Under the pieces are notes generated by a model. That model had not been told where the DNA came from. It saw nothing but the letters and a program-made list of their open reading frames with translations, and searched no databases. From Candidatus Sumerlaeota bacterium (lineage in GTDB: Bacteria > Sumerlaeota > Sumerlaeia > SLMS01 > JAHLLQ01), in the NCBI GenBank assembly GCA_030156535.1, contig JASGMJ010000007.1, forward strand, positions 62,001 to 126,000: 64,000 bases of DNA, written 5' to 3'. The translations under genes were made by a program, and so were the position numbers. Of the stretch, positions 1 through 9,778 are shown piece by piece (the stretch's first letter is position 1; every line of letters starts with the position of its first letter).

Positions 1-69
1 ATCTCGAAGGAAAACATCGTGAGCCAGCCGACGAAGTCGTTCCCCAAGCAGGGGGGCTGGAAGAGGTAG
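1..69 (+). CDS. 3' end of an upstream CDS (ISKENIVSQPTKSFPKQGGWKR*)
   Basis: Frame 1 is open from the window edge to TAG at 67-69, and a strong terminator follows directly. Too short to identify. Confidence 0.4.
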   Translation: MSKENIVSQPTKSFPKQGGWKR

Positions 70-95
70 GCACGGCCCCGAAAACAGGACCATTC

Positions 96-133
96 AGGCC
101 GCTCCGCAAGACGGGGCGGCCTTTTCTCTTTTA
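96..133 (+). terminator. Rho-independent terminator
   Basis: Stem AGGCCGCTCCG / CGGGGCGGCCT with loop CAAGA, followed by TTTCTCTTTTA. Confidence 0.85.
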
Positions 134-240
134 TTGGGATTTTATCCGAGCTGTTGCGTGGGCGCGAAGATGTGACGAGAAGTCAGCAGAAGGCGTTGCG
201 AAGACGCAACGAGCACCCCGCGCACACGGGGGAGGCAGGG

Positions 241-852
241 TCAGCGATAAAGCCCCTGATCGGCGATGAAGCGGGCAACGCGGCTGGGAACGAGCAGGGA
301 GATGTCCTCGGAGCGCGCGGCCCGCTCGCGAATTGTGGTCGAGGAGAGCATCGGCAGAGCCCCGGGACGCACGCCGCGCTCGGGGTGGGCGGAGTGCTCG
401 ACAATGCGCGGAATGACCAGGGGGGGAGCCAGACGCAGCAGTTCCCCGCCCCGGTGCCAGGCACCGAGGTCGTCGAGAATGTCGGTGCCGACGAGCAGCC
501 GGAAGGACGCCTCGGGGTGGAGGCGGGCAAGCTCCTCCACCGTGTCGATGCTGTAGGAGACTCCTGTCCGCTCGCCTTCGATGCGGGAGACCTCCACGAG
601 CCCGGGAGCAAACTCAGCCACGGCCAGATGGCACATGGAGGCGCGTTGCTCGAAAGAGGCGGTGTGCTGCTTGCCGAAGGCGTGACGCGCAGCGGGGATC
701 ATCAGGACACGGTCGATTTCGCCGGACTGAAGCGCCCACAAAATGGCGGCAGCGTGTGCACGATGGGGCGGGTCGAAGCTGCCGCCGAAAATGCCGATGC
801 GAGGGTTCTGGCTCATGGGGGGAATGCTGGAGACGGGCGGGATGCGGGGCAA
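241..852 (-). CDS. nadD: Nicotinate-nucleotide adenylyltransferase
   Basis: RIGIFGGSFDPPHRAHAAAI nucleotidyltransferase motif and C-terminal SSTTIRERAA; typical length. Start may be internal (MSQNPRIGIFGG). Confidence 0.9.
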   Translation of the reverse strand: MPRIPPVSSIPPMSQNPRIGIFGGSFDPPHRAHAAAILWALQSGEIDRVLMIPAARHAFGKQHTASFEQRASMCHLAVAEFAPGLVEVSRIEGERTGVSYSIDTVEELARLHPEASFRLLVGTDILDDLGAWHRGGELLRLAPPLVIPRIVEHSAHPERGVRPGALPMLSSTTIRERAARSEDISLLVPSRVARFIADQGLYR

Positions 853-861
853 GGCGTGGCT

Positions 862-2121
862 TCATTTTCCGCAGGCGAGTTCGATCAGCACGATCTCTGG
901 GGGACACAGCACGCGCAGGGGAAGAAACGCGCCCTGGCCGTTGCTGGTGATCGTGAGCATCGCGCCGAGCCTGCCCACACCGGAGGCAAGCAGCGGGCCG
1001 GAAGAGGTGCTGCTGAGCGTTGTTCCGAAGAGCGGCAGACGCACCTGGCCGCCGTGGGAATGCCCGGCAAGCGCGAGAAAGCATCCGGCGGCAGCGGCCT
1101 CGGCAAAGGCATCAGGGGTGTGCACGAGCCCGAGGCGAGGTGCGGGCAGGGCACGCAGGCGCTGCTTCTCCCCCGCCGTCAGGGGTACATAGGGGGTCTC
1201 GAACCCGAGCAGCGAGAGCGCGGCCTCGCCACGTTTCAGGACGACGCCTTCGTTGCTGAGCAGGCGCAGGCCGGCCGCCCGCGCCTGGCGTGCCACCCGG
1301 CTTCCCCCCTTCCAAAAATCGTGATTCCCGCGCACATAATAGACGCCGTCGGGCGCCGCCAAACGCTCCATGACGCGGGGAATCCGAGGGACGAAGGGGG
1401 GCTTGGAAATGAAGTCCCCGCCGTAGAGAATCAGGTCGGGCTCGTGGCGCATAGCCTCGTCGACCACGGCATCGTACCACTCCATCCGCAGCGTCGGGTG
1501 GATGTGGAAGTCCGTGAGGTGAACGATGCGGTAGCCGTCGAAGGCGGGATCGAGGTCTGGCAGGACGATGCGGCGGCGGTGAATGCGAAGACGGCTGACG
1601 CCGTTGAGAGGGCCAACAAGGCGCAGGAGGGGAGCCGCCCAGCGCGGGAGGTACTCCCAGTCGATGGCCTGGATGTGCAGATGCCGACAGCGCTCGAAAC
1701 GCGAGCCACGGGCATGCTCGTGCTTCTCCCGGGCAACCCGGGCATAACGCACTCCCAGCATCCATCCCGTGACTCCAGCGAGCCACCAGAGGGTCTGCTC
1801 GATGCCCCCGGGGCCGCCAACTGCCAGCCGCCCTGCTGCCAACAGGCCAAGCAGGCATCCCAGCGGGAGCAGAGCAAGCGAGAGGAACTTCTTGAACCAG
1901 ACCTCGCGCATCCGGGAGAAAACCCGGTTGTAGAACCAGACGAAGGCGCCGGATACGGCCACGGCAACCCCGAGGCCACACACAAGCGCGGCAAGCATCA
2001 GGGGCCAGGAGGGCGGTGGGCTGAGCATCGGGGAGCCTTGGGGGGAACGCTGGGGGTGGAGATTCCACGAGGGAGGAGGGGATGGGCAAGGAGTTGTAAG
2101 GGGCAAGAGAGGGAAGAGCAT
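862..2121 (-). CDS. Membrane-anchored metallophosphoesterase
   Basis: N-terminal hydrophobic segments; calcineurin-like motifs HLTDFHIH, YGGDFIS, VRGNHDFW, GHSHGGQVRLP. Confidence 0.85.
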   Translation of the reverse strand: MLFPLLPLTTPCPSPPPSWNLHPQRSPQGSPMLSPPPSWPLMLAALVCGLGVAVAVSGAFVWFYNRVFSRMREVWFKKFLSLALLPLGCLLGLLAAGRLAVGGPGGIEQTLWWLAGVTGWMLGVRYARVAREKHEHARGSRFERCRHLHIQAIDWEYLPRWAAPLLRLVGPLNGVSRLRIHRRRIVLPDLDPAFDGYRIVHLTDFHIHPTLRMEWYDAVVDEAMRHEPDLILYGGDFISKPPFVPRIPRVMERLAAPDGVYYVRGNHDFWKGGSRVARQARAAGLRLLSNEGVVLKRGEAALSLLGFETPYVPLTAGEKQRLRALPAPRLGLVHTPDAFAEAAAAGCFLALAGHSHGGQVRLPLFGTTLSSTSSGPLLASGVGRLGAMLTITSNGQGAFLPLRVLCPPEIVLIELACGK

Positions 2122-2468
2122 ACCACGGGTGGGAAATTCCAGCCGCCGACCGGTGTGCAGCCGTGGTGATCCGTCGTTTATCTGTGGTGCTCGGTTGCCG
2201 TTCGTCCTTCATCGCTCTCCAGAATGCCGGGGGGACTCCGAGATACTCAGGATGATTTTGTGGCGCGCGCCAAGCCTGAGACGTGGGGAAAGCCGGAAAT
2301 ACCTACACAAAAACATCGACGTTTCGGCATACAGACCAAATATCTGTACGCAAAGGCCGAAAAGAAGGCGATTGCTCTTGCACTCCACGCCCCATCGCCC
2401 TACCGTCTCTCCAAGGTCGGTGGCGAAAGCACGCTCCGCCGTTCCATCTCTCGGAAGGCAACACGCTC

Positions 2469-4073
2469 ATGGCAGCACAAACCGATTCCCCGATTCTCGA
2501 CCGCATCATTGCCGCCGTGATCGCCGAGCGGGATTTGCAGAAATTCGTCGAGGCCGTTTCCGAGGTGGTGACCGAGTTGTTCCCCGAGGTGGATGATCTG
2601 GGGATCGCCCGCTACGATACGGAGAAGCACTTCTTCGAGGTTCTCGCCGTGCATGAGGAGGGGGGCGGCGGAACGAATCGCGGGGTACGCACCCGCGATA
2701 CGGAGGACACGCCGGGCGGGTTTCTCCTCAAGACGGCCCGCACGATCATGATCAACGACATGGATGCGTTCTCGGCGCAGGCGGGTTTCGATCCGCGCAA
2801 GGGATTCCCGCGCAAATTCGAATCGGGAATCGGCACGTTGCTCGAACATGGCGGCAAGGTGCTCGGGTACATCTATGTGACGAGCCAGAAGAAGAACGCC
2901 TTCACGGAGGCGCATCGCGATTTTCTGCACTCGGTGCGCGGCGTGCTGTCGCTGGCGTTCGCCGCGGCGCTCGCGTATGACGAGGTCAATCAGTTGCGCG
3001 AGAAGGCGGAGCTGGAGGGCGCCTACCTGCGTTCGGAGATCGAATCGAACTGGCCGGCGGATGGATTGATCGGCAAGAGCCGCGCGTGGAAGACCGTCTT
3101 GCAGCAGGTGAACCAGGTGGCGCCGACGGACAGCACGGTGCTGATCACCGGGGAGACGGGAACGGGGAAGGAAGTGATCGCGCGGGCGGTGCATGAACGC
3201 AGCCGCCGGGCGCGCAAGCCACTGATCAAGATCAACTGCGGGGCGCTGCCGGAAAACCTGGTGGAGTCGGAGTTGTTCGGCCACGAAAAGGGGTCATTCA
3301 CCGGAGCGATGGTCCGGCGGATCGGACGCTTTGAATTGGCGGATGGCGGCACGATTTTCCTGGATGAGATCGGCGAGATGCCGCTGACGCTGCAGGTGAA
3401 GTTGCTGCGCGTGTTGCAGGAACGGGAATTCGAGCGCGTGGGGGGCGAGAAGCCGATCCGCGTGAACGTGCGGGTGATTACGGCAACAAACAAGGATCTG
3501 AGCGCGGAGGTGGCGGCGGGGCAGTTTCGCGCCGACCTGTTCTACCGCCTCAATGTATTCCCGATCGAGATTCCGCCGCTGAGGCTGCGGCCCGAGGACA
3601 CCGTGGAGCTGGCGCGGTACTTCGTGCAGCGCCTGGCCGAGCGGATGGGCAAGATGCCCATGGTGCTCTCGGACGAAAGCGTGCAGGCGGTGCAGAACTA
3701 CTCGTGGCCGGGAAATGTGCGGGAACTCGAGCACTTGGTGGAGCGCGCCATCATTCTGGCACATGGGAACACGGCGGATCTCAAGTCGCTGCTGGTGCCG
3801 GGATCGGCGGCGCCGGCGCCACTTGCCGAGCCGGGCGATCTCATCTCGAAAGTGCGCCACGGGGAGGGCGTGTCGTTCCGCGAGAGCCTGATCGAAGCCG
3901 AACGTTCGGCCATTGAGACGGCGCTCCGCGAATGCAACGGCGTGGTAGGAGGCCGAAATGGTGCCGCAGCAATGCTGGGAATGAAACGGCAGACGCTGCA
4001 ATCGAAGTTGAAGAAGCTGGGAATCAATCTGGACAAGCCTTCGCGTGCCGTTCACGTCGCCACGGACGACTGA
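2469..4073 (+). CDS. Sigma-54-dependent transcriptional activator with N-terminal GAF-like domain and C-terminal Fis-type HTH
   Basis: GETGTGKE Walker A, ELFGHEKGSFTGA, GTIFLDEIGEMPL Walker B, YSWPGNVREL. Start ATG at 2469 (MAAQTDSP). Confidence 0.9.
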   Translation: MAAQTDSPILDRIIAAVIAERDLQKFVEAVSEVVTELFPEVDDLGIARYDTEKHFFEVLAVHEEGGGGTNRGVRTRDTEDTPGGFLLKTARTIMINDMDAFSAQAGFDPRKGFPRKFESGIGTLLEHGGKVLGYIYVTSQKKNAFTEAHRDFLHSVRGVLSLAFAAALAYDEVNQLREKAELEGAYLRSEIESNWPADGLIGKSRAWKTVLQQVNQVAPTDSTVLITGETGTGKEVIARAVHERSRRARKPLIKINCGALPENLVESELFGHEKGSFTGAMVRRIGRFELADGGTIFLDEIGEMPLTLQVKLLRVLQEREFERVGGEKPIRVNVRVITATNKDLSAEVAAGQFRADLFYRLNVFPIEIPPLRLRPEDTVELARYFVQRLAERMGKMPMVLSDESVQAVQNYSWPGNVRELEHLVERAIILAHGNTADLKSLLVPGSAAPAPLAEPGDLISKVRHGEGVSFRESLIEAERSAIETALRECNGVVGGRNGAAAMLGMKRQTLQSKLKKLGINLDKPSRAVHVATDD

Positions 4074-4111
4074 AATTGAACGCCTTGCGATTCTGTCCTT
4101 GAAGCGGGTAG

Positions 4112-4140
4112 ACGGTCTTGCACCGTCGGCGCAAGACCGT
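4112..4140. repeat. Perfect 10-bp inverted repeat downstream of the sigma-54 activator
   Basis: ACGGTCTTGC / GCAAGACCGT with 9-nt loop; no T-tract. Confidence 0.6.
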
Positions 4141-4211
4141 GGCGACGCGTTGGGTCCGGTCTTTGCAATTGAAATCGGAAATCAAGTCTTTATGCCGAGG
4201 AATGGAACGGA

Positions 4212-4655
4212 ATGCCGATAAAATCGACACCCATGCAACAGCTCCTGTCGCGCGTTCAGACGTGGTGCGGGATTAAAATCGTGGAGAGCAAGGCGGTGAC
4301 GCTGGTGACGCTGCGGGAGAAAACCATCGCACGTTTCCCATCGCCCGAGACCCTGGAAGTTGTCCTGTGTGGCTCGATTGCCCGGCAGTTCAAAGAGAAC
4401 CCCGAGGAATTGCCGGATGGCGTGCGGGTGCTGGAAGACGGCAATCGGCTGGCGGTGGACCTGACGGAGCCGGGAGGGATGGAGGAGGCAGTCCGGACGC
4501 TGCTGAACGCCTATATTCTGGCGGAGCGGCCCGAGTCGCGGGACTGGTGGCTCGACGAAGCGCATCTGCACGAGGACCCGACGTGCGAGAAGCTGGCCGA
4601 GGAAATCGAACGTTTCCGCGAACAGATGAGGCAGGCACGCACGGAAGCGGGTTGA
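4212..4655 (+). CDS. Hypothetical protein, tentatively luciferase-like (DUF5519-type) small domain
   Basis: 147 aa; the FPSPETLEVVLCGSIARQF...LPDGVRVLEDGNRLAVDLTEPGGMEEAVRTLLNAY layout resembles that family. Family call from memory only. Confidence 0.55.
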   Translation: MPIKSTPMQQLLSRVQTWCGIKIVESKAVTLVTLREKTIARFPSPETLEVVLCGSIARQFKENPEELPDGVRVLEDGNRLAVDLTEPGGMEEAVRTLLNAYILAERPESRDWWLDEAHLHEDPTCEKLAEEIERFREQMRQARTEAG

Positions 4656-4884
4656 TCGGTTATCTGATTTTCCGAAAGTTCAGTCGTCCCCTCGGGCCTT
4701 TGGCTCCTGACTGACAATAGGAGCGTCTTCCTTCTCTCCTCTTCTTTCTTCGTGAAGATTCGTGCAATTCGCGGTTCCCGCTTATCCGTGTCTGCCGCTT
4801 GGCCCGCCGTAGCCTCTGGCGAGGGCGGCTGTCTCTGCGGTGAATTTGCCTTTTCACCCCGTCGCTACTTTCGAGAGCCGCCCT

Positions 4885-5283
4885 CTACCCCGCTTGCGCG
4901 AATACTCCGGGGAGCAGGCTCCCCAACTTCACCATCACAAGACCGATAAACACACTCGACGCGAGATAGGCCGCGCCGACGGGCCAGTTCTGTCCGTCGA
5001 GCAACTTCATGCTCTCGAATCCGAACGTGGAAAACGTCGTGAAGGAGCCGAGAAAGCCCACCGACACGGCGTAGCGAAGGAAGGCGTCTTCTCCCTCCAG
5101 GTGGGCGGCGAGAACGGTTCCCACGATTCCCAGCAGGAAACAGCCGATCATGTTGACGGCAAATGTCCCCCAGGGAAACCGGGAGAGGACCCGTTCGAGA
5201 ATGAAGGTGCTGAGGGCGTAGCGTGCTGAGGCACCAAGGGCACCACCAAGAGCGACCAGCAGCCACGGCAGGAATGGTTTCAC
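4885..5283 (-). CDS. crcB: Fluoride efflux transporter CrcB/FluC
   Basis: GGALGASARYALS, FPWGTFAVNMIGCFLLG, VGFLGSFTTFSTF signatures; 132 aa. Start overlaps the upstream glycosyltransferase stop by 4 nt. Confidence 0.93.
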   Translation of the reverse strand: MKPFLPWLLVALGGALGASARYALSTFILERVLSRFPWGTFAVNMIGCFLLGIVGTVLAAHLEGEDAFLRYAVSVGFLGSFTTFSTFGFESMKLLDGQNWPVGAAYLASSVFIGLVMVKLGSLLPGVFAQAG

Positions 5284-6446
5284 GAGGGAATGGGCTCCTT
5301 CCTGTCGATTTCCGAATCATTGATTTTGCGTGTCTTGCAATCAAGGGCTTCGAGCAGAATTGTACGCATGGAGTCTGCGATTTCCTCCCACGTCCGGGAC
5401 TGGGGTGGCTTGCGGGCGGGACCTGTTCCGGCGGCCAGTGCCTGCTCGCAGGCGGCGATGAAGGCGGCGGGGTCGGCAGCGAGGAGCACTTCCCGGTCGT
5501 AGTCGGCCTGGACGTCGGGGATGGGCGTCGAGACGACGGGACGCCCGGCGGCGAGGTACTCCGGGGTCTTGGTGGGGCTCATCATTTTCGTCAGCTCGGT
5601 CAGCCGCCAGGGAATCAGGGCGGCGTCGAAGGCACGCAGGTACTCCGGCAGGTCGTCGTAACTTTTCGCGCCCAAGTGGTGGAAATTCGGCGCCGTCAGG
5701 GGGGGACGCTCCATGCCGATAAGGGGGCCGAGAAAGACGATGGACCATTGGGGACGCTGGCGGCAGACGGCTTCGATCAGGGGCCAGTCGATGCGTTCGT
5801 CAACGGCGCCGAAATAGCCGAGGATGGGGCGGGGAAGCGCGGCGATGTCGGCGGGCACGCCGCCGGGCTCGGCGCCGCGGGCGAAATGGGCGAAGTCGAT
5901 GCCGCTGGGGAAGCAGTGGAGGCGAGGATGAGTGCCTTCGCGCTGGCGCTGGAGGCTGCGGCCGCCGGTGAAGAGCACGTCGGCGCGCTGCACCACGCGG
6001 CGGTCCTTTTCCGGCACCCACGGCGCGGTTGCCTGGAAGGAGGAGAATGGGTCCATGCAGTCGAAGACGAGCAGATCGTGGGGGAGCCAGTCGGCAGCTT
6101 CCAGGTAGTCGGGGTTCTGGAACCAGAGGACGCGGCGGCCCGGAGGAGCGGCGCGGAGAAAGGGGCGGGCGGCGCGGCACGCGAGACGGATGGAGAGACG
6201 ATTCGAGAAGGCCGAGCGGCCGGAGAGGGGCATGTAGGGGATGTTGCGCGCTTCGGCGGCGGGGCCGAAGGATATGCGGCGCTCGTCCGGGGGGAGGCGG
6301 CGCCATTTGCGCGCGCTCATCCGGGCAACGTAGAGCACCGAATCTCCCCCGGCGGCGAAGCGGGTCATGAGCTGCTGGGGTCGCTGGAAGAGGCGCCGCT
6401 CCCAGGCGAGGTTGGAGAGACACACGATGTGAAGGGGAAGAGTCAT
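5280..6446 (-). CDS. Glycosyltransferase (GT-B type)
   Basis: HIVCLSNLAWERRLFQRPQQLMTRFA; GYFGAVDERIDWPLIEAVCRQRPQWSIVFLGP; MMSPTKTPEYLAAGRPVVSTPIPDV. Start MTLPLHIV at 6446. Confidence 0.85.
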   Translation of the reverse strand: MTLPLHIVCLSNLAWERRLFQRPQQLMTRFAAGGDSVLYVARMSARKWRRLPPDERRISFGPAAEARNIPYMPLSGRSAFSNRLSIRLACRAARPFLRAAPPGRRVLWFQNPDYLEAADWLPHDLLVFDCMDPFSSFQATAPWVPEKDRRVVQRADVLFTGGRSLQRQREGTHPRLHCFPSGIDFAHFARGAEPGGVPADIAALPRPILGYFGAVDERIDWPLIEAVCRQRPQWSIVFLGPLIGMERPPLTAPNFHHLGAKSYDDLPEYLRAFDAALIPWRLTELTKMMSPTKTPEYLAAGRPVVSTPIPDVQADYDREVLLAADPAAFIAACEQALAAGTGPARKPPQSRTWEEIADSMRTILLEALDCKTRKINDSEIDRKEPIPS

Positions 6447-6555
6447 TGTTTTGAGAGGGGAGGGCTGCGTGGCGCTTGACGTGCCGGGATACGAAGACGA
6501 GAAGTTATCCTTGGTGTGGGGAGTCTGGGAGCAGCGGCGAGGAGCGGCAAGGCGG

Positions 6556-8502
6556 ATGAGCAAGAAGCGCCCAATCAGTTCGCAGTTCAGGCTGCCGGCG
6601 GATCTGCCGCCGAACCCAAACGAGTCGTTCAATCCGGGCAAGTCCACGGTGCTGGGATTGCTGTGGGACAGCACGGACCGCATTACCCCTGTGGAGTCGG
6701 AAAGCGAGTCCGGCGTCGTCCGGCTCTCGCGCATCATCGAGCCCGATCCCGATCAGGCGCCCACGACGTTCGTCGATGGCACCGAGACGGTGGGGTACGA
6801 GTTTCTGAAACACGTGGGCGAAGGGGGCTTTGGCGAAGTCTGGGAGGTGGTGCAACGCTCGCTGGGGCGGCGCATCGCGATCAAGCGGCTGCGCAAGGAA
6901 CTGCTTCAGGACGTGAACGCCAAGTCCTACGTGGCCCGCCATCTGGTTTCCTCCTTCCGCCAGGAGGCACTGACGACCGGGGCTCTTGAGCACCCCAACA
7001 TCGTGCCCGTGTACGACCTCGGCGTTGATGACGAGGGGAACCCGCTGATGGCCATGAAAATGGTGCGGGGGCGGAAGTGGGACGATGTGATCGAGCAGGA
7101 TTTCCACCTGCCGGCGGGCGAGTTTCTGGCCCGTCACCTGCCCATTCTGATCGACGTGGCCCAGGCCGTGGCGTTCGCGCATTCGCGGGGAGTGGTGCAC
7201 CGCGACGTGAAGCCAACACAGGTGATGCTGGGAGAGTTCGGCGAAGTGCTGCTGATGGACTGGGGGCTGGCGCTGGTCTTCGATCCGGGAAAGGCAGAAT
7301 TGCAGGGGCCGCAGTTGGCACTCTCGGAGTTCACGCCCTGGAGCCCGCGCGTGACCAATCCCGCAGGAACACCGTCGTACATGGCGCCCGAGCAAACGGA
7401 AGAGGCGGCCGTGGAAATCGGCTCGTGGACGGACGTGTATTTGTTGGGCGGATGCCTGTACTATTTGCTGACGGGTTACGCGCCGCACGAGGAGGAGACC
7501 TCGGAGGCGTCGTTCCGCAAGGCCGTCGAGGGCGTGGTGGTGCCACCGTCCAAACGTGCACCGGACCGCTTGGTGCCGGAGGATCTGGAGGCGCTGTGCA
7601 TGCGGGCTCTGGCGGCCGACCGGCAGGACCGGCCAACCGCGCTGGAGTTCATCGACGCGCTGAGCGATTACCTGACGGGCGCGGGCAGAAAGCGCGAGGC
7701 AGCGGCGCTCTTCGAGGCGGCAAGCAGGCAGGCAAAGGAAGTTTGGGCGGAGTTCGCCGACTACGATGAAATGGGCGACGTGGCGAACATGCTGGAGCGC
7801 GCCCTGCTCCTGGACCCGGACAACAAGAAGGCCAGCGAACTGCGCCAGCAGGTGCTGCTGAATTTTGCGCGGACGGCCATCGGCAATTCCGACCTGCGTC
7901 TGGCGCGTTTTCACGCCGAACGCCTCCGCGCCGGAGAGGAACGGAACAAGATTCTGCGGGAGATCGCGCTCCTGCAGGATCAGCACAAGCGCGCGCAAAA
8001 GAGCCTGGAACATTTGTACGCACGCGCGGCCGAAGAACGCAACGCGGCGGTGCAGGCACGCGGAGAAGCGGAGGCACTGATCGCCAGCATCATGCAACGC
8101 ATGATCGAATCCTTTGGCACTCCGGACCACGCCCCGCTGATCAAGCCGATGGCACGCGAGATCCTCAAGCTGCTCGAACGCAACACGGAACGCCATCCCA
8201 CGCGCGATTCGCTGAAGAGCCGGATTACGTGCTACCGCACGGCTGCGGAGGCCTTGCAGGCTGTGGGAGCGCTGGATGAGGCCCTTCAAGCCTACCGGCT
8301 CGCGGAGATTCACCTGAAGACCTACCTGAAGCAGGAGCCCACGGACGAAGCCTTCGGGGCGAACCTGACGCAGGTGCGCGAGCGAATCCGACTGGTAAAC
8401 AGAGCCACGTCGGAGACGGTGAATGCGCAACGCGTGGTGAACGATTTCGAGTCCGCGCGCAAGAACCTGATGAAACGGATCGATGAAATGATCGAGGGGT
8501 AA
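6556..8502 (+). CDS. Hanks-type Ser/Thr protein kinase with C-terminal TPR/coiled-coil region (DWG variant)
   Basis: VGEGGFGEVWE, IAIKRL, HRDVKPTQVMLGEFGEVLLMDWG, APEQ, DVYLLGG; TPR-like tail. Start MSKKRPISSQ. Confidence 0.9.
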   Translation: MSKKRPISSQFRLPADLPPNPNESFNPGKSTVLGLLWDSTDRITPVESESESGVVRLSRIIEPDPDQAPTTFVDGTETVGYEFLKHVGEGGFGEVWEVVQRSLGRRIAIKRLRKELLQDVNAKSYVARHLVSSFRQEALTTGALEHPNIVPVYDLGVDDEGNPLMAMKMVRGRKWDDVIEQDFHLPAGEFLARHLPILIDVAQAVAFAHSRGVVHRDVKPTQVMLGEFGEVLLMDWGLALVFDPGKAELQGPQLALSEFTPWSPRVTNPAGTPSYMAPEQTEEAAVEIGSWTDVYLLGGCLYYLLTGYAPHEEETSEASFRKAVEGVVVPPSKRAPDRLVPEDLEALCMRALAADRQDRPTALEFIDALSDYLTGAGRKREAAALFEAASRQAKEVWAEFADYDEMGDVANMLERALLLDPDNKKASELRQQVLLNFARTAIGNSDLRLARFHAERLRAGEERNKILREIALLQDQHKRAQKSLEHLYARAAEERNAAVQARGEAEALIASIMQRMIESFGTPDHAPLIKPMAREILKLLERNTERHPTRDSLKSRITCYRTAAEALQAVGALDEALQAYRLAEIHLKTYLKQEPTDEAFGANLTQVRERIRLVNRATSETVNAQRVVNDFESARKNLMKRIDEMIEG

Positions 8503-8629
8503 AGTCGCTTGGAACGCTTGTGGCTTCTGCATGAAGCGGCGAGCGCCTGGAAGCCAACCTTCTATTGCCATCCGCACGCCGGACGGCGTCATTGACGGGG
8601 TTGCCCCCAGAGGCATTTGCGAGGTTCCC

Positions 8630-9775
8630 ATGACGTTTTCCTTCCCGATTTCCGATCCACGCCTCTCCCCCATCGCGGAGAAAGTCCACGCGGGCGAGCG
8701 CCTGAATTTCGAGGAGGGACTTGCGCTGTACGAGACGCCGGATTTTCTGGCGCTCGGGGCGCTGGCCAATGCCGTGCGCGAACGCCTGCACGGCGACAAG
8801 ACGTACTACAACATCAACCTGCACATCAATCCGACGAATGCGTGCTTTGCCTCGTGCCGTTTCTGCGCCTTCGGACGCAAGGCGTTCGACGAAAAGTCGT
8901 ACATTCTGAAACCCGAAGAAATCGTGGAACGTGCACGCAGGAGCCTGCCGGAAGGAGCGTCGGAAATCCACCTGGTCGGCGGAATCGATCCACGGCTGAA
9001 GATTGATTTCTACTGCAGCTACATTCGCGCACTGAAGGACGCCTTCCCGCACGTTCACATCAAGACACTGACGCCGGTGGAAGTGGTGTTCATCGCCAAG
9101 ATGTCGAAGCTGACGGTGCGCGAGGTGATCGAGCGCCTGCGGGAAGCAGGAATGGATTCGATGCCAGGTGGCGGCGCGGAGATTTTCGCCGACGAGGTCC
9201 GCGAGCAGATTTGCGAGCACAAGTGCGACGCGGCCCAGTGGTTTGAGACGCACCGCGAAATGCACCGTCTGGGAATGAAGACGAATTGCACGATGTTGAT
9301 CGGCCACGTCGAGGAAGCCCGCCACCGGGTGGACCACCTGATCCGGCTGAGGACGCATCAGGATGAGTGGGGAGCACGCGGCGAGGACGGCAGCTTGCTG
9401 GCAGGTTTCCAGTGCTTCATTCCTCTGTCGTTTCATCCGAAGCACACGGCGATGAGCCACTTGCCCGGGCCAACGGGGTTCGACGAACTGCGCAACATGG
9501 CGGTCTGCCGGCTGATGCTCGACAACATCCCGCATGTGAAGGCCTATTGGATCATGCTGGGAGTGAAGCAGGCACAGGTGGCCCAGTGGTTTGGCGCCAA
9601 TGACATCGACGGTACCGTGGTCCACGAAGAGATTTATCACGACGCAGGAGCTTCGACGCCGCTGGGAATGACGGTGGCGGAGATCGAACGGTTGGTGCGC
9701 GACTGCGGACGAACACCGGTGCTGCGCGATTCGCTGTACCGCGAAATCGCATCCCCGGCAGCGCAGAGCTGTTGA
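8630..9775 (+). CDS. mqnE: Aminofutalosine synthase MqnE (radical SAM, futalosine menaquinone pathway)
   Basis: NLHINPTNACFASCRFCAF (CxxxCxxC) and SMPGGGAEIFADEVREQIC. Confidence 0.85.
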   Translation: MTFSFPISDPRLSPIAEKVHAGERLNFEEGLALYETPDFLALGALANAVRERLHGDKTYYNINLHINPTNACFASCRFCAFGRKAFDEKSYILKPEEIVERARRSLPEGASEIHLVGGIDPRLKIDFYCSYIRALKDAFPHVHIKTLTPVEVVFIAKMSKLTVREVIERLREAGMDSMPGGGAEIFADEVREQICEHKCDAAQWFETHREMHRLGMKTNCTMLIGHVEEARHRVDHLIRLRTHQDEWGARGEDGSLLAGFQCFIPLSFHPKHTAMSHLPGPTGFDELRNMAVCRLMLDNIPHVKAYWIMLGVKQAQVAQWFGANDIDGTVVHEEIYHDAGASTPLGMTVAEIERLVRDCGRTPVLRDSLYREIASPAAQSC

Positions 9776-9778
9776 GCT

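Noticed and set aside
154-2169. 671-aa plus-strand ORF
   Set aside because: Antisense to nadD and the metallophosphoesterase; Gly/Arg/Ala/Glu-rich shadow composition.
6505-8799. 764-aa minus-strand ORF
   Set aside because: Antisense to the DWG kinase gene; His/Arg/Gln-rich shadow composition and no motifs.
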